A DNA stretch of 25,357 bases from a virus: the IMG/VR virus record IMGVR_UViG_3300020469_000237, positions 1-25,357 of that record. The stretch is one strand, 5' to 3'. The notes beneath the pieces are model-generated. The model worked only from the letters and a program-made list of their open reading frames with translations. It was not told where the DNA came from and ran no database searches. This document shows positions 9,422 through 16,609 of the stretch, in pieces. Both the position numbers and the translations under genes were made by a program. The first letter of the stretch is position 1. Each line of letters starts with the position of its first letter.

Positions 9422-9433
9422 TTTCTATTCTCC

Positions 9434-10438
9434 TTATGCTACTGCACCACCATATGTGCTGAGTAATTGCCAGTTCGTACCTTCCCAGATTAAAACTGCA
9501 GTTTCATTTTGTTGTAATGTTAAAGTTGAACCTGCACCAAAGTTTGCAGGTGTAAGTGTTACTGTACCTGCTCCTGAAACAACAAGTGTTTTCATTTGTC
9601 CGATTGAGGCACCATCTGCTAGTGAATTTGCTTTCGCACTACCACTTGTAAATTCTGTAAATGGAACTGTATTTGATATTGCACCTGCAGTACTTTTTGT
9701 TTCTTGTGTTAAAATCTGTGGACTATTTAATTTAATACCACCAGTACCTTTTGCAGTTAATTGGACATCAATGTTTGTATCACTACCAATTGCTTCAACA
9801 ACAGGACCATTATTAGTCGCATTGTTCTTAATACTAATGTGGTTAACAGCACTAGAAGTCTTTGTTAATACTAATGCTTCGTTACCTGCTGAGTCATTAA
9901 ATACACCCGCTCCGCTTAATCCTGTTACTGTAGAAGCATTTAATGTTGGTGTTGTAAGTGACTTATTGGTTAATGTTTGTGTATGTGCATTAAAAGTAAA
10001 TTCATCTGCACCAGTTAATAAAGGCAAAGTAACAGTTCTATCTGCCGCAAGTTCTGATACTGCAACAACGTATTGATGATTCGCACTTGTATCATTAATT
10101 TGTGGTGTTGTCAAGACAGGACTTGTAAGTGTTTTGTTTGTTAATGTAGCAGTACTTGAATCTAATAATATGTGTCCACTTGCATCTGGTAATACTATTT
10201 GCCTATCTGCAGTTGGGTTATCAACAATTAAAGTTGTTTCATTATTGTTTGCAAGTGTACCTTCAAAAATTAATGTTCCATCACCAAATTCAATCTTTGA
10301 CGTTAATGCAGTTGAGTCACCACCTAAGATTGTATAAACCTCAGAAAAGTTTGAATTTATCTTGGTAGCGGCAGAACGAAGAGTATCACCTGTACCATCG
10401 TTTGCTGTTGTTCCGTTTGCGATTATTTGTTTTGTCAT
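9434..10438 (-). CDS. Fibre-like virion structural protein
   Basis: A 334-residue protein that starts with NGTTANDGTGDTLRSAATKI and NSNFSEVY, an N-terminal motif shared by many structural proteins of marine T4-like phages. It then has collagen-like or beta-prism-like repeats of the TLTNKTLTSPVL type (two or three copies, residues about 95-170) and ends in GTNWQLLST. This composition fits an extended trimeric fibre or a spike decoration. It lies between gp7 and gp8 and has its own late promoter (10460-10467) plus an AAGGA ribosome binding site, so it may be made in extra amounts. I do not know a T4 counterpart; a short fibre or wedge accessory is inferred. Confidence 0.7.
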   Translation of the reverse strand: MTKQIIANGTTANDGTGDTLRSAATKINSNFSEVYTILGGDSTALTSKIEFGDGTLIFEGTLANNNETTLIVDNPTADRQIVLPDASGHILLDSSTATLTNKTLTSPVLTTPQINDTSANHQYVVAVSELAADRTVTLPLLTGADEFTFNAHTQTLTNKSLTTPTLNASTVTGLSGAGVFNDSAGNEALVLTKTSSAVNHISIKNNATNNGPVVEAIGSDTNIDVQLTAKGTGGIKLNSPQILTQETKSTAGAISNTVPFTEFTSGSAKANSLADGASIGQMKTLVVSGAGTVTLTPANFGAGSTLTLQQNETAVLIWEGTNWQLLSTYGGAVA

Positions 10439-10459
10439 AATTTCTTTTCCTTATGTCTC

Positions 10460-10467
10460 TATTTATA
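10460..10467 (-). promoter_or_regulatory. T4-type late promoter for the fibre-like gene
   Basis: TATAAATA on the minus strand, followed by G, is a perfect match to the T4 late promoter box read by the phage sigma factor gp55. By T4 spacing, transcription would start at about 10454 and give a 16-base leader with AAGGA nine bases from the ATG at 10438. It lies in the 39-bp gap after gp7. Confidence 0.75.
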
Positions 10468-10477
10468 CAAATTATTC

Positions 10478-11515
10478 CTAACTTATGTGTGCAGGATTAT
10501 TTAATTTCGAATAATATATGTCACTATCTGCACTAAAGAACTCAAATCTATCTTGGTCCATGGTTTCAGAAGTAAATGCATTACTAAAGTCTATGTTTAC
10601 ACTAGTTGAAAGACCAGTAGAATCTGTATCAAATGTTGGTGATGTTCTTAATTCTGCGGCACGTAGTGTTTCATATTGTTTCTGAATATCAACAATACTT
10701 GTACTACCAATAGATGCCAGTAAACTATCTTCAATAATAGTTCTTTTAAATATACCAGCACTATCACTACTATCTCTTGCTATACCTGTGACTTCAGGTA
10801 AAAATTGTGTTACTTCATCAAAGAAGAATGAGTTTGCACCAACAACATCAATTTGTCCTAAGTCTGAGTCAATAAGACTATCTGGTGCAAGTATTAAATT
10901 TTCTACTGCTCCTTCTAATCTTACTGCAGACCCGATAAACATTCCTGCAGGGTGAACAAATAACTTGTATGGTCTTTGCCATCTTTTAAATGGTAGTTCA
11001 CTTGTAATACGTAATGCAAACTGTTGAAACAATTCAGCATTTGTAATAAATTTTCTTGATTCTGCACCAATTTCACTTGATGCTTCACCAATTTTAAATA
11101 CTTGTTCTTTTGTATATTCTAAGTCTATGTCGACTTCGAAGAACATACGAAAAAATTGTTCAATTGAAAACTTTGTGCCTTTTGAACGATACAGATTATT
11201 AGAAAACTTTGCGGCAGTTCTTTTGTCTGAGAAACCTTCAAAGTAAGATTGCCCTAATAATAATTCATCTTCAATGTAACTAAGTAACGATTCGTCTACT
11301 TGATTAATATCTCTTGTATAAAATAAATCATTTACTAATCTACTTGGTGAACCATCACTATCTTCAAAATGATAGTATTGTTCTAAAAACGAGACTAATT
11401 TTGGATAGTCTGTTTTAAAATGTTCAGGAACAACTTTGTTGACTTCTCGCCCAGTAACCTGAGCAATCTCTCGTCTACCATCGTCTCTTAGTGTATCGTC
11501 TACTTTATGTGTCAT
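10478..11515 (-). CDS. gp7: Baseplate wedge protein gp7, short form
   Basis: A 345-residue protein between gp6 and gp8, the place of gene 7 in T4. It corresponds only to the C-terminal part of T4 gp7 (1032 residues). FLEQYYHFED near residue 43 matches the T4 'F-x-E-A-Y-I-Q-Y' region. SDKRTAAKFSNNLYRSKGTK (about 96-115), then FSIEQFFRMFFEVDIDLEY, matches T4 'D-K-R-D-A-V-A-R-F ... S-T-K-G-I-E-A-S'. LPFKRWQRPYKLFVHPAGMF (about 174-193) matches T4 'L-P-S-S-R-W-K-S ... F-V-H-P-V-G'. These comparisons are from memory. In T4, gp7 forms the outer wedge and contacts gp6, gp8 and gp10. The large N-terminal part is missing here. It follows gp6 after 1 bp. Confidence 0.78.
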   Translation of the reverse strand: MTHKVDDTLRDDGRREIAQVTGREVNKVVPEHFKTDYPKLVSFLEQYYHFEDSDGSPSRLVNDLFYTRDINQVDESLLSYIEDELLLGQSYFEGFSDKRTAAKFSNNLYRSKGTKFSIEQFFRMFFEVDIDLEYTKEQVFKIGEASSEIGAESRKFITNAELFQQFALRITSELPFKRWQRPYKLFVHPAGMFIGSAVRLEGAVENLILAPDSLIDSDLGQIDVVGANSFFFDEVTQFLPEVTGIARDSSDSAGIFKRTIIEDSLLASIGSTSIVDIQKQYETLRAAELRTSPTFDTDSTGLSTSVNIDFSNAFTSETMDQDRFEFFSADSDIYYSKLNNPAHIS

Positions 11516-11516
11516 C

Positions 11517-13361
11517 TTAGTTTAATACGTTTGTATCTACCTCTACCACGTCTACAAGTGATTTACTTACGTCATGATTAATTACATCTTGTCTTAAAGG
11601 AGTAACAAATGATTGATTATCTGGTACTACAGAAACTTTTATAAAAGTATCACCACTTGGTATTGCATCTATTTGCAAACCTACAATTGATACTGTATCG
11701 TTTGCATAAGAACCTACATTGTCAGTAACAACTTCTGTATTTACTGTATCAAATACTTCAAGTGTAGTTGAATTTAATCTGTTTCTAACAATACAGTTTT
11801 TACCATTAAAAGTAAAAGGTGTTGAAGTTACTCTAAAGTTAACATCATCTGCTTGTGCAATATTTTGTGGATATCTTATTGTATGGTTTTGAATTGCAGT
11901 TAATGTTGGCGTAAATCGTCCTTGTATTTTTACATCAAGTCTAGATGATAGAATAGCAGGACTTACTGCATCAATTAATGTTAATAGATTACTTCGTCTA
12001 AATGACTGTTTAAATTTACCAGTATTATCTGTAAAGTATTGTGTTACAGCATTTTGCACATTATCTTTTATTGTGTTTTCTGTAAGAGTTGTTAAGTTCG
12101 GATTAAATTGAAAAAAGACATTTGTTTCAACAAATGAAATAACTGGGTCAGTATATTTTATATCAAACGATGCAACAGATAAGTCTTTAAATAAACTTGT
12201 AATACTATCTTTTGTTGATTGTTTAATGGTTTCACCTGAGACAGTATCATTTTCTACTGCATCACTAAACAATAGTGATAAAAAGATTACACCAAATTCT
12301 GGTTCAAGTGCATCTTCACCACCAAATGATGAGATATCTTTTAATAATGACCCAAAGTTTCTTTGTACTAATGTTGCATAATCTTCTGCCGTAACTGCTC
12401 TGTTTTGAGTTGCATATTGAAAAGGTGCAGTTGTTCTAATTGATTCAATTGATTCTTTATCAGAACCACCAAATGAATTAGATACTGTTGCTACTTGAAG
12501 TGTAAAGTTTTGAGAATTTACTGTTACTTGATTTTGAGGTGTAAATACTTTGGCACCATTTGCAGTTTCACCACTAACAGATAAATATTCAACTGTAACT
12601 TTATTACCAGCAACAGGCGATGTACCAAGAACTGTTTTGTTACCAAAAGTAACTTCATATTCACCTTTTGGTGTTTCTTTTAATATGTAAACTGTTGAAT
12701 TAGATGTTAATGATGTTGCTTTTCTTAAGTCTGTAAATGTTGTAAACGAAGAACTTGATGGAGTTTCAAAACTTCGAACAATAGCAGTATCGATATCAAT
12801 TGTTGTGTCAGGAATAATATATGCCGCATTTTCTGTTTGTGCGGTAATGTTAAATGTTTTTATTGTTGTTGTTCCTTCAAAGACTTTTATGTTTGCAACA
12901 TTGTCTGCAGTTGTAAATGAGTAACTACCAGAACCATTATCAGTTGCAGATATTTCTTCTTGAGTTTGGAAAACATAGGTAATACCATCAACTACTGCAT
13001 TAAATTTTACACCACTTGCTAATGTAACTGTAGTTGGTCTGTTTGATAAACTTTCTAAGTTTAAAGATAATGTAACAATACCTTGTGAAGCATTCATAGA
13101 ATCTGGTATATAACCAATACCTTCTGCAAGTGATACAAGTGAACTACGAAGTTGAGCAGTTCCTAAATATGATTCGTTTAATGCAAAGTTGGCAATCAAT
13201 CCATTATAGTGTGTATTATATGCAAGAACATCTAAAATACTTGACAAACCAGATGCTTCAAAGTTATAATCAGTAAACTCGTCTTGTTGTGAAAGAAAGA
13301 CTTTTAAATTATTTTTTATTGCAGTAAAGTCTAATGCAGTTGATTTAATTGTTGTTGCCAT
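11517..13361 (-). CDS. gp6: Baseplate wedge protein gp6
   Basis: A 614-residue protein, close to T4 gp6 (660). The N-terminus (SGLSSILDVLAYNTHYNGLI near residue 42, then ANFALNESYLGTAQLRSSL, then SLAEGIGYIP) is the hallmark of the gp6 / Mu gp47-like baseplate J family. AVTAEDYATLVQRNFGSL near residue 320 is the other conserved segment of that family. In T4, gp6 dimers form the ring that holds the wedges together around the hub and drives the change of baseplate shape during infection. It sits directly after gp25, its structural partner, with a 1-bp gap. Confidence 0.92.
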   Translation of the reverse strand: MATTIKSTALDFTAIKNNLKVFLSQQDEFTDYNFEASGLSSILDVLAYNTHYNGLIANFALNESYLGTAQLRSSLVSLAEGIGYIPDSMNASQGIVTLSLNLESLSNRPTTVTLASGVKFNAVVDGITYVFQTQEEISATDNGSGSYSFTTADNVANIKVFEGTTTIKTFNITAQTENAAYIIPDTTIDIDTAIVRSFETPSSSSFTTFTDLRKATSLTSNSTVYILKETPKGEYEVTFGNKTVLGTSPVAGNKVTVEYLSVSGETANGAKVFTPQNQVTVNSQNFTLQVATVSNSFGGSDKESIESIRTTAPFQYATQNRAVTAEDYATLVQRNFGSLLKDISSFGGEDALEPEFGVIFLSLLFSDAVENDTVSGETIKQSTKDSITSLFKDLSVASFDIKYTDPVISFVETNVFFQFNPNLTTLTENTIKDNVQNAVTQYFTDNTGKFKQSFRRSNLLTLIDAVSPAILSSRLDVKIQGRFTPTLTAIQNHTIRYPQNIAQADDVNFRVTSTPFTFNGKNCIVRNRLNSTTLEVFDTVNTEVVTDNVGSYANDTVSIVGLQIDAIPSGDTFIKVSVVPDNQSFVTPLRQDVINHDVSKSLVDVVEVDTNVLN

Positions 13362-13362
13362 A

Positions 13363-13815
13363 TTATCTTAACCTGTTTATTGTTGTTTCGAAAACAACTA
13401 CTTCTTGTGAATTAATTACTTTAAACTCTAATGTTACACCTAATCTATGTCTATCTGGTTCTAGAACAACTATAACATTTAAAACTTTTACTCTCGGTTC
13501 GAATCGTTCAACAGTTGCAATAATATTATTTCGAATAATAGTTGACCCGTCTCTGTCTGCTAATTCAAACAATTGACTTTGTATATCTCCTCCAAAATTT
13601 GGAACAAATGGTTTTTCTAATCTGTTTGATAGCATTAGAGTTTTAATTGCCTGTTTTACCGCGGCAGTTGAGTTTTTTCTAAACACATCGCCAGAAACTG
13701 TTTTTACTTGAAAAGATAAATCAATATCTTTAAAGTCAACATTTCTACTCGTAGCAATACTAGTGGTATTTAAATCACCTTGGTCTTCTCTAGAGTATGC
13801 TTTTCTTGTTGCCAT
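13363..13815 (-). CDS. gp25: Baseplate wedge protein gp25
   Basis: A 150-residue member of the gp25-like family (T4 gp25, 132 residues). The C-terminal half shows the family signature FEPRVKVLNVIV (the EPR motif), preceded by STIIRNNIIATVERF. VDFKDIDLSFQV near the N-terminus is also typical. gp25 joins the wedge to the tail sheath and starts sheath assembly. Despite a historical lysozyme-like annotation, it is now regarded as structural. A late promoter box (13821-13828) lies just five bases before the ATG, in the gap after the 196-aa gene, so the mRNA made from it would begin at the A of the ATG. Confidence 0.92.
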   Translation of the reverse strand: MATRKAYSREDQGDLNTTSIATSRNVDFKDIDLSFQVKTVSGDVFRKNSTAAVKQAIKTLMLSNRLEKPFVPNFGGDIQSQLFELADRDGSTIIRNNIIATVERFEPRVKVLNVIVVLEPDRHRLGVTLEFKVINSQEVVVFETTINRLR

Positions 13816-13820
13816 ATGTC

Positions 13821-13828
13821 TATTTATA
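13821..13828 (-). promoter_or_regulatory. T4-type late promoter directly before gp25
   Basis: TATAAATA on the minus strand, followed by GACAT and then the gp25 ATG. It begins immediately after the stop codon of the upstream gene. With T4 late spacing (box at -13 to -6) the start of transcription is the A of the ATG. No ribosome binding site is visible. Confidence 0.75.
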
Positions 13829-14419
13829 CTAGTTCTCTTTTATTTCTACCAATTCATCTGCAGATTGTAGTGAATTATTGAAAAAAGTTTTAACGTCATT
13901 CTTAAAGTTTACATTAAACGTTTCACTTACAGTTGGCATTTCTATTCCTATTGATGCAGTAAGTGACCCATCTGGATTATAAGTATCATAATCTAAACGT
14001 AATTCATTAAAGTTTGTATAGTCTTTCCAATATTCTGCTATGTCAAATGTTTTTTCATAATCAATAGTTCCATTCTTATTAATTACTTGATAGTAAACTA
14101 ACTCACCTTTATTCTTTTTCGATGTATCACCCGCAAGTGTTTCTGTTGGTCCTTCACGATAGATACCTTCACTTACAATTAAACGAACATCATTAAACAA
14201 TTCAATATTACCTTGAATTACTCGCATCATTTCTGCTTGTAAATATAATTGTCTTGCTATTTGTTTTCTATCATCATTACTACCAACATGATTGAATGCA
14301 GTTCTATCTCCATATGCACCAAGGAACTTAGCAATTGTTACGCCTGGTCCTAATTTAGTACTAGCACTAATACTACTTTGTTTGTTTGGGTTAAATACTG
14401 GGTCGACTACTATTATCAT
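13829..14419 (-). CDS. Unrecognised virion-associated protein (196 aa)
   Basis: I cannot assign this 196-residue protein to a named family. It overlaps the spike gene by 4 bp (ATGA) and precedes gp25, so a place in the hub or wedge is likely. Notable segments are LGPGVTIAKFLGAYGDRTAF near residue 22, RKQIARQLYLQAEMMRVIQG near 51, NDVRLIVSEGIYREGPTET near 76, and a C-terminal FDIAEYWKDYTNF followed by ELRLDYDTYNPDGSL. The 'A-x-x-x-x-x-A ... V-S-E-G-x-Y-R' arrangement faintly recalls the start of M15-type peptidases, but the His and Asp zinc ligands of that family are not present. It is not gp53, which is clearly encoded at 20762-21553. Confidence 0.6.
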   Translation of the reverse strand: MIIVVDPVFNPNKQSSISASTKLGPGVTIAKFLGAYGDRTAFNHVGSNDDRKQIARQLYLQAEMMRVIQGNIELFNDVRLIVSEGIYREGPTETLAGDTSKKNKGELVYYQVINKNGTIDYEKTFDIAEYWKDYTNFNELRLDYDTYNPDGSLTASIGIEMPTVSETFNVNFKNDVKTFFNNSLQSADELVEIKEN

Positions 14420-15900
14420 TTTGGTGTGAACCTCTTTCCTCTATTTTCAATTGCATTACCAATTGGTGTATAACCAAATCTAGAAGTTGGTTTCTTACCA
14501 ACAGTTCTACCTATTTTATCTGGTGTTGTTCTAAATGCAGTATCACTTACTCGTTCTTCTGCAATCAATTGTCCAAGTAAACTACCTCTAGCACCACCTC
14601 TTAATCTAGAACGTATCTCTTGAGTTGTTGGGTGTTTATCAAAGAAACCTTTATAATCATCTGATAAGTCTAATCTGTTTTTTAGTTTATCACCTTCATC
14701 AATCGCAACGTCACGTATTGCAAAATCACCCATACTTCCATATGCGGCGACAATACTTGGAATCGGTGGTGGTCCAATTGGTGTTTTAATTTCTTGATTC
14801 AGAACAATTTCTGGTGCACCACCTGTTGGTATATCTGTTTCAGATGCAGATGCGGCCGCACCAGTTGCCGCGGTATTTGCTTTAAAGGCCGCATTTGCAA
14901 CATCTGATTTTTCTGCAAACTTAGATTTCTCTGCCGTCCATGCAGTTCTTGAGAACATTGCCTCAGTTGCTTGACCATGAAACGAACCATAGAATGATGC
15001 GCCACTAGTAAATGGTGCAGGACCTTCATTACCTTGAAACACTTGACCTGTAAAGTCAACTTGTTTACCACCAATAGAACCTTTCATACCAAAGATTGAT
15101 ACTTGTTTAACACCTGTCGCATTAAAGACTTCACTTGTCATTGCAAGAGAACTCTTTGCAGATACAAACATATCTTGCTCTGTAGCAATTTCAATATCAC
15201 CTTGTACCCAATTATTTTGATTACCCTTGACATATTGGTGATTATCTGCTAACATAATGTCAGTATGATTACCAATAGTCTTTGTGGACTTAGTGCCTTT
15301 TGTGACATACTCTGAGTTCTTTGTGACAAATGTTCGATGATTCTCTGAAATACCTTCAACCATATTACCAGCAACTTGTACGTTATAGTTACCACCAACA
15401 TCAACATTGTAATCACCCGTGACTACTAAATTAAGATTACCTTTGTAGACTAGATTACCAGCACCTTCGACTATAGTTGTTTGGTCACCACCTGTGACTT
15501 CGATTCTGTTATTTGTTGAAGAAACGATAACACTTCCGTCTGCTCTCATTTCTACACCAGCACCAGTTCGGTGTTTAATTAAAATTCTTTCACCACCTGG
15601 TGTGTCATCATATTCAACAACGTGACCAGATGTAGTCTCATCTACTTGATTAAAAGGAAACTCTGAAGGTCTTTGGTCTTCAATGTTAAGTGGTACACCA
15701 ATATCTCCACCACTTGTGTAGAGATTATTAATTTTAGCACCTCTTGCCGCTTGGTTTATTGATGACCCAAAGTTATATGTTCTTTTTGGATATTCACCAG
15801 TTGGGTCTTGAAAACCTTTATCTGGTACTCCAAGACTTTCTTCTAAACCAATGCCTAGTTTTTGTGTTCTTAACTTAAAATTATCTTTTTTAGTTGTCAT
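14416..15900 (-). CDS. gp5: Cell-puncturing spike, gp5 beta-helix part
   Basis: A 494-residue protein equivalent to the C-terminal part of T4 gp5. GFQDPTGEYPKR (residues 29-40) matches the T4 linker 'G-F-S-D-P-T-G-Q-Y-P-R-R'. SGHVVEYDDTPGGERILIKH (91-110) matches T4 'S-G-H-I-Q-E-F-D-D-T-P-G-Q-E-R'. From about 130 to 240 there are V-x-G octad-type repeats (IVEGAGNLVYKGNLNLVVTG, VDVGGNYNVQVAGN) typical of the trimeric beta-helix needle that pierces the outer membrane. Neither an OB fold nor a lysozyme domain is present; both occur in T4 gp5. The C-terminal 180 residues are of unclear fold and may cap the needle. AGGA lies seven bases before the ATG. Confidence 0.88.
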   Translation of the reverse strand: MTTKKDNFKLRTQKLGIGLEESLGVPDKGFQDPTGEYPKRTYNFGSSINQAARGAKINNLYTSGGDIGVPLNIEDQRPSEFPFNQVDETTSGHVVEYDDTPGGERILIKHRTGAGVEMRADGSVIVSSTNNRIEVTGGDQTTIVEGAGNLVYKGNLNLVVTGDYNVDVGGNYNVQVAGNMVEGISENHRTFVTKNSEYVTKGTKSTKTIGNHTDIMLADNHQYVKGNQNNWVQGDIEIATEQDMFVSAKSSLAMTSEVFNATGVKQVSIFGMKGSIGGKQVDFTGQVFQGNEGPAPFTSGASFYGSFHGQATEAMFSRTAWTAEKSKFAEKSDVANAAFKANTAATGAAASASETDIPTGGAPEIVLNQEIKTPIGPPPIPSIVAAYGSMGDFAIRDVAIDEGDKLKNRLDLSDDYKGFFDKHPTTQEIRSRLRGGARGSLLGQLIAEERVSDTAFRTTPDKIGRTVGKKPTSRFGYTPIGNAIENRGKRFTPK

Positions 15901-15904
15901 CTAA

Positions 15905-16609
15905 TTATCCTACTGCATCATATTGGCCAAATGCCCAATATTTTTCTTCACACCAATAACACATCTTACAAGGTTTTTCATGATAGTCAGTAACTTCTGC
16001 ACTTCCTAAACACGACCTAGTCAATGGAAATAAAGTCTCTAACAAAAACTCATCTTCATATACTTGAGCAGTAAATCTTTTATCAACATCTTTAAATGGT
16101 GAATATTCTGGTATACCTTTTATTCCAATTCGTTCTAAGTCTTGAGTATCATAATTTCTTGGTGCTTCTCGTGTTCCAACAAACTTTGCTAATTCTTTGT
16201 TTATAGTGATTGCTTCTTCTGGTGCTGGTAAATTCGTTGCATTCGTAAAGAAAACTATATCATTTTCTTGTGTTAATTTAAGTGCCCACTTATCAAATAC
16301 TTTTCTATATGGTGGTGAGATATCTCCATATTGATGTTCTTTAAATCTAACAGTTGGAAAAACTGTTTTAATTTCATTCACAATCATCTGAGCAACAATA
16401 AATCTATCTGGTTTATCATTAAAAGTATATGGTAGTATATTGAATTTTAAATTTCTTTCACTTATTTCTTTTGCAAATAAGTATAATAACAATGCCGTAT
16501 CAGCACCACCTGATAGTTTCATAGCAATTGTACCTTCGTCACTTCTTAATGACTTTAAGAATTGTTCTGATAACAAGTTTACTGTACCATATTCATTACT
16601 ATATATCAT
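15905..16609 (-). CDS. PP-loop ATP pyrophosphatase, QueC-like
   Basis: A 234-residue soluble enzyme of the adenine nucleotide alpha-hydrolase (PP-loop) superfamily. The ATP loop is KLSGGADT, residues 31-38, the SGGxD(S/T) motif. The C-terminus carries Cys200, Cys214, Cys217 and Cys220 (C-x13-C-x2-C-x2-C), followed by aromatic residues and AFG. This is the zinc site pattern of QueC, the 7-cyano-7-deazaguanine (preQ0) synthase, whose E. coli form has C-x8-C-x2-C-x2-C. The length is also near QueC (about 230). It overlaps the amidase gene by 4 bp and is 4 bp from the spike gene, so it is expressed late with tail genes. No other preQ0 or queuosine gene is in the window. A different amide- or thiol-forming PP-loop activity is possible. 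Confidence 0.72.
   Translation of the reverse strand: MIYSNEYGTVNLLSEQFLKSLRSDEGTIAMKLSGGADTALLLYLFAKEISERNLKFNILPYTFNDKPDRFIVAQMIVNEIKTVFPTVRFKEHQYGDISPPYRKVFDKWALKLTQENDIVFFTNATNLPAPEEAITINKELAKFVGTREAPRNYDTQDLERIGIKGIPEYSPFKDVDKRFTAQVYEDEFLLETLFPLTRSCLGSAEVTDYHEKPCKMCYWCEEKYWAFGQYDAVG

Noticed and set aside
9456-10076. Long open frame (206 codons) on the plus strand opposite the fibre-like gene
   Set aside because: It is antisense to a gene with a good promoter, ribosome binding site and recognisable motifs. Its composition is what the complement of a Thr/Ser/Asn-rich repeat gene gives. It has no ribosome binding site.
11300-11325. Plus-strand TATAAAATAAAT as a late promoter
   Set aside because: It has an extra A inside the box, lies antisense within gp7, and no plus-strand gene follows.
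13829-14419. gp53 assignment for the 196-aa protein, because T4 gp53 is also 196 aa
   Set aside because: The length match is a coincidence. The LYG-x-x-x-Y-W-x-x-x-x-x-N-D hallmark is in the protein at 20762-21553.
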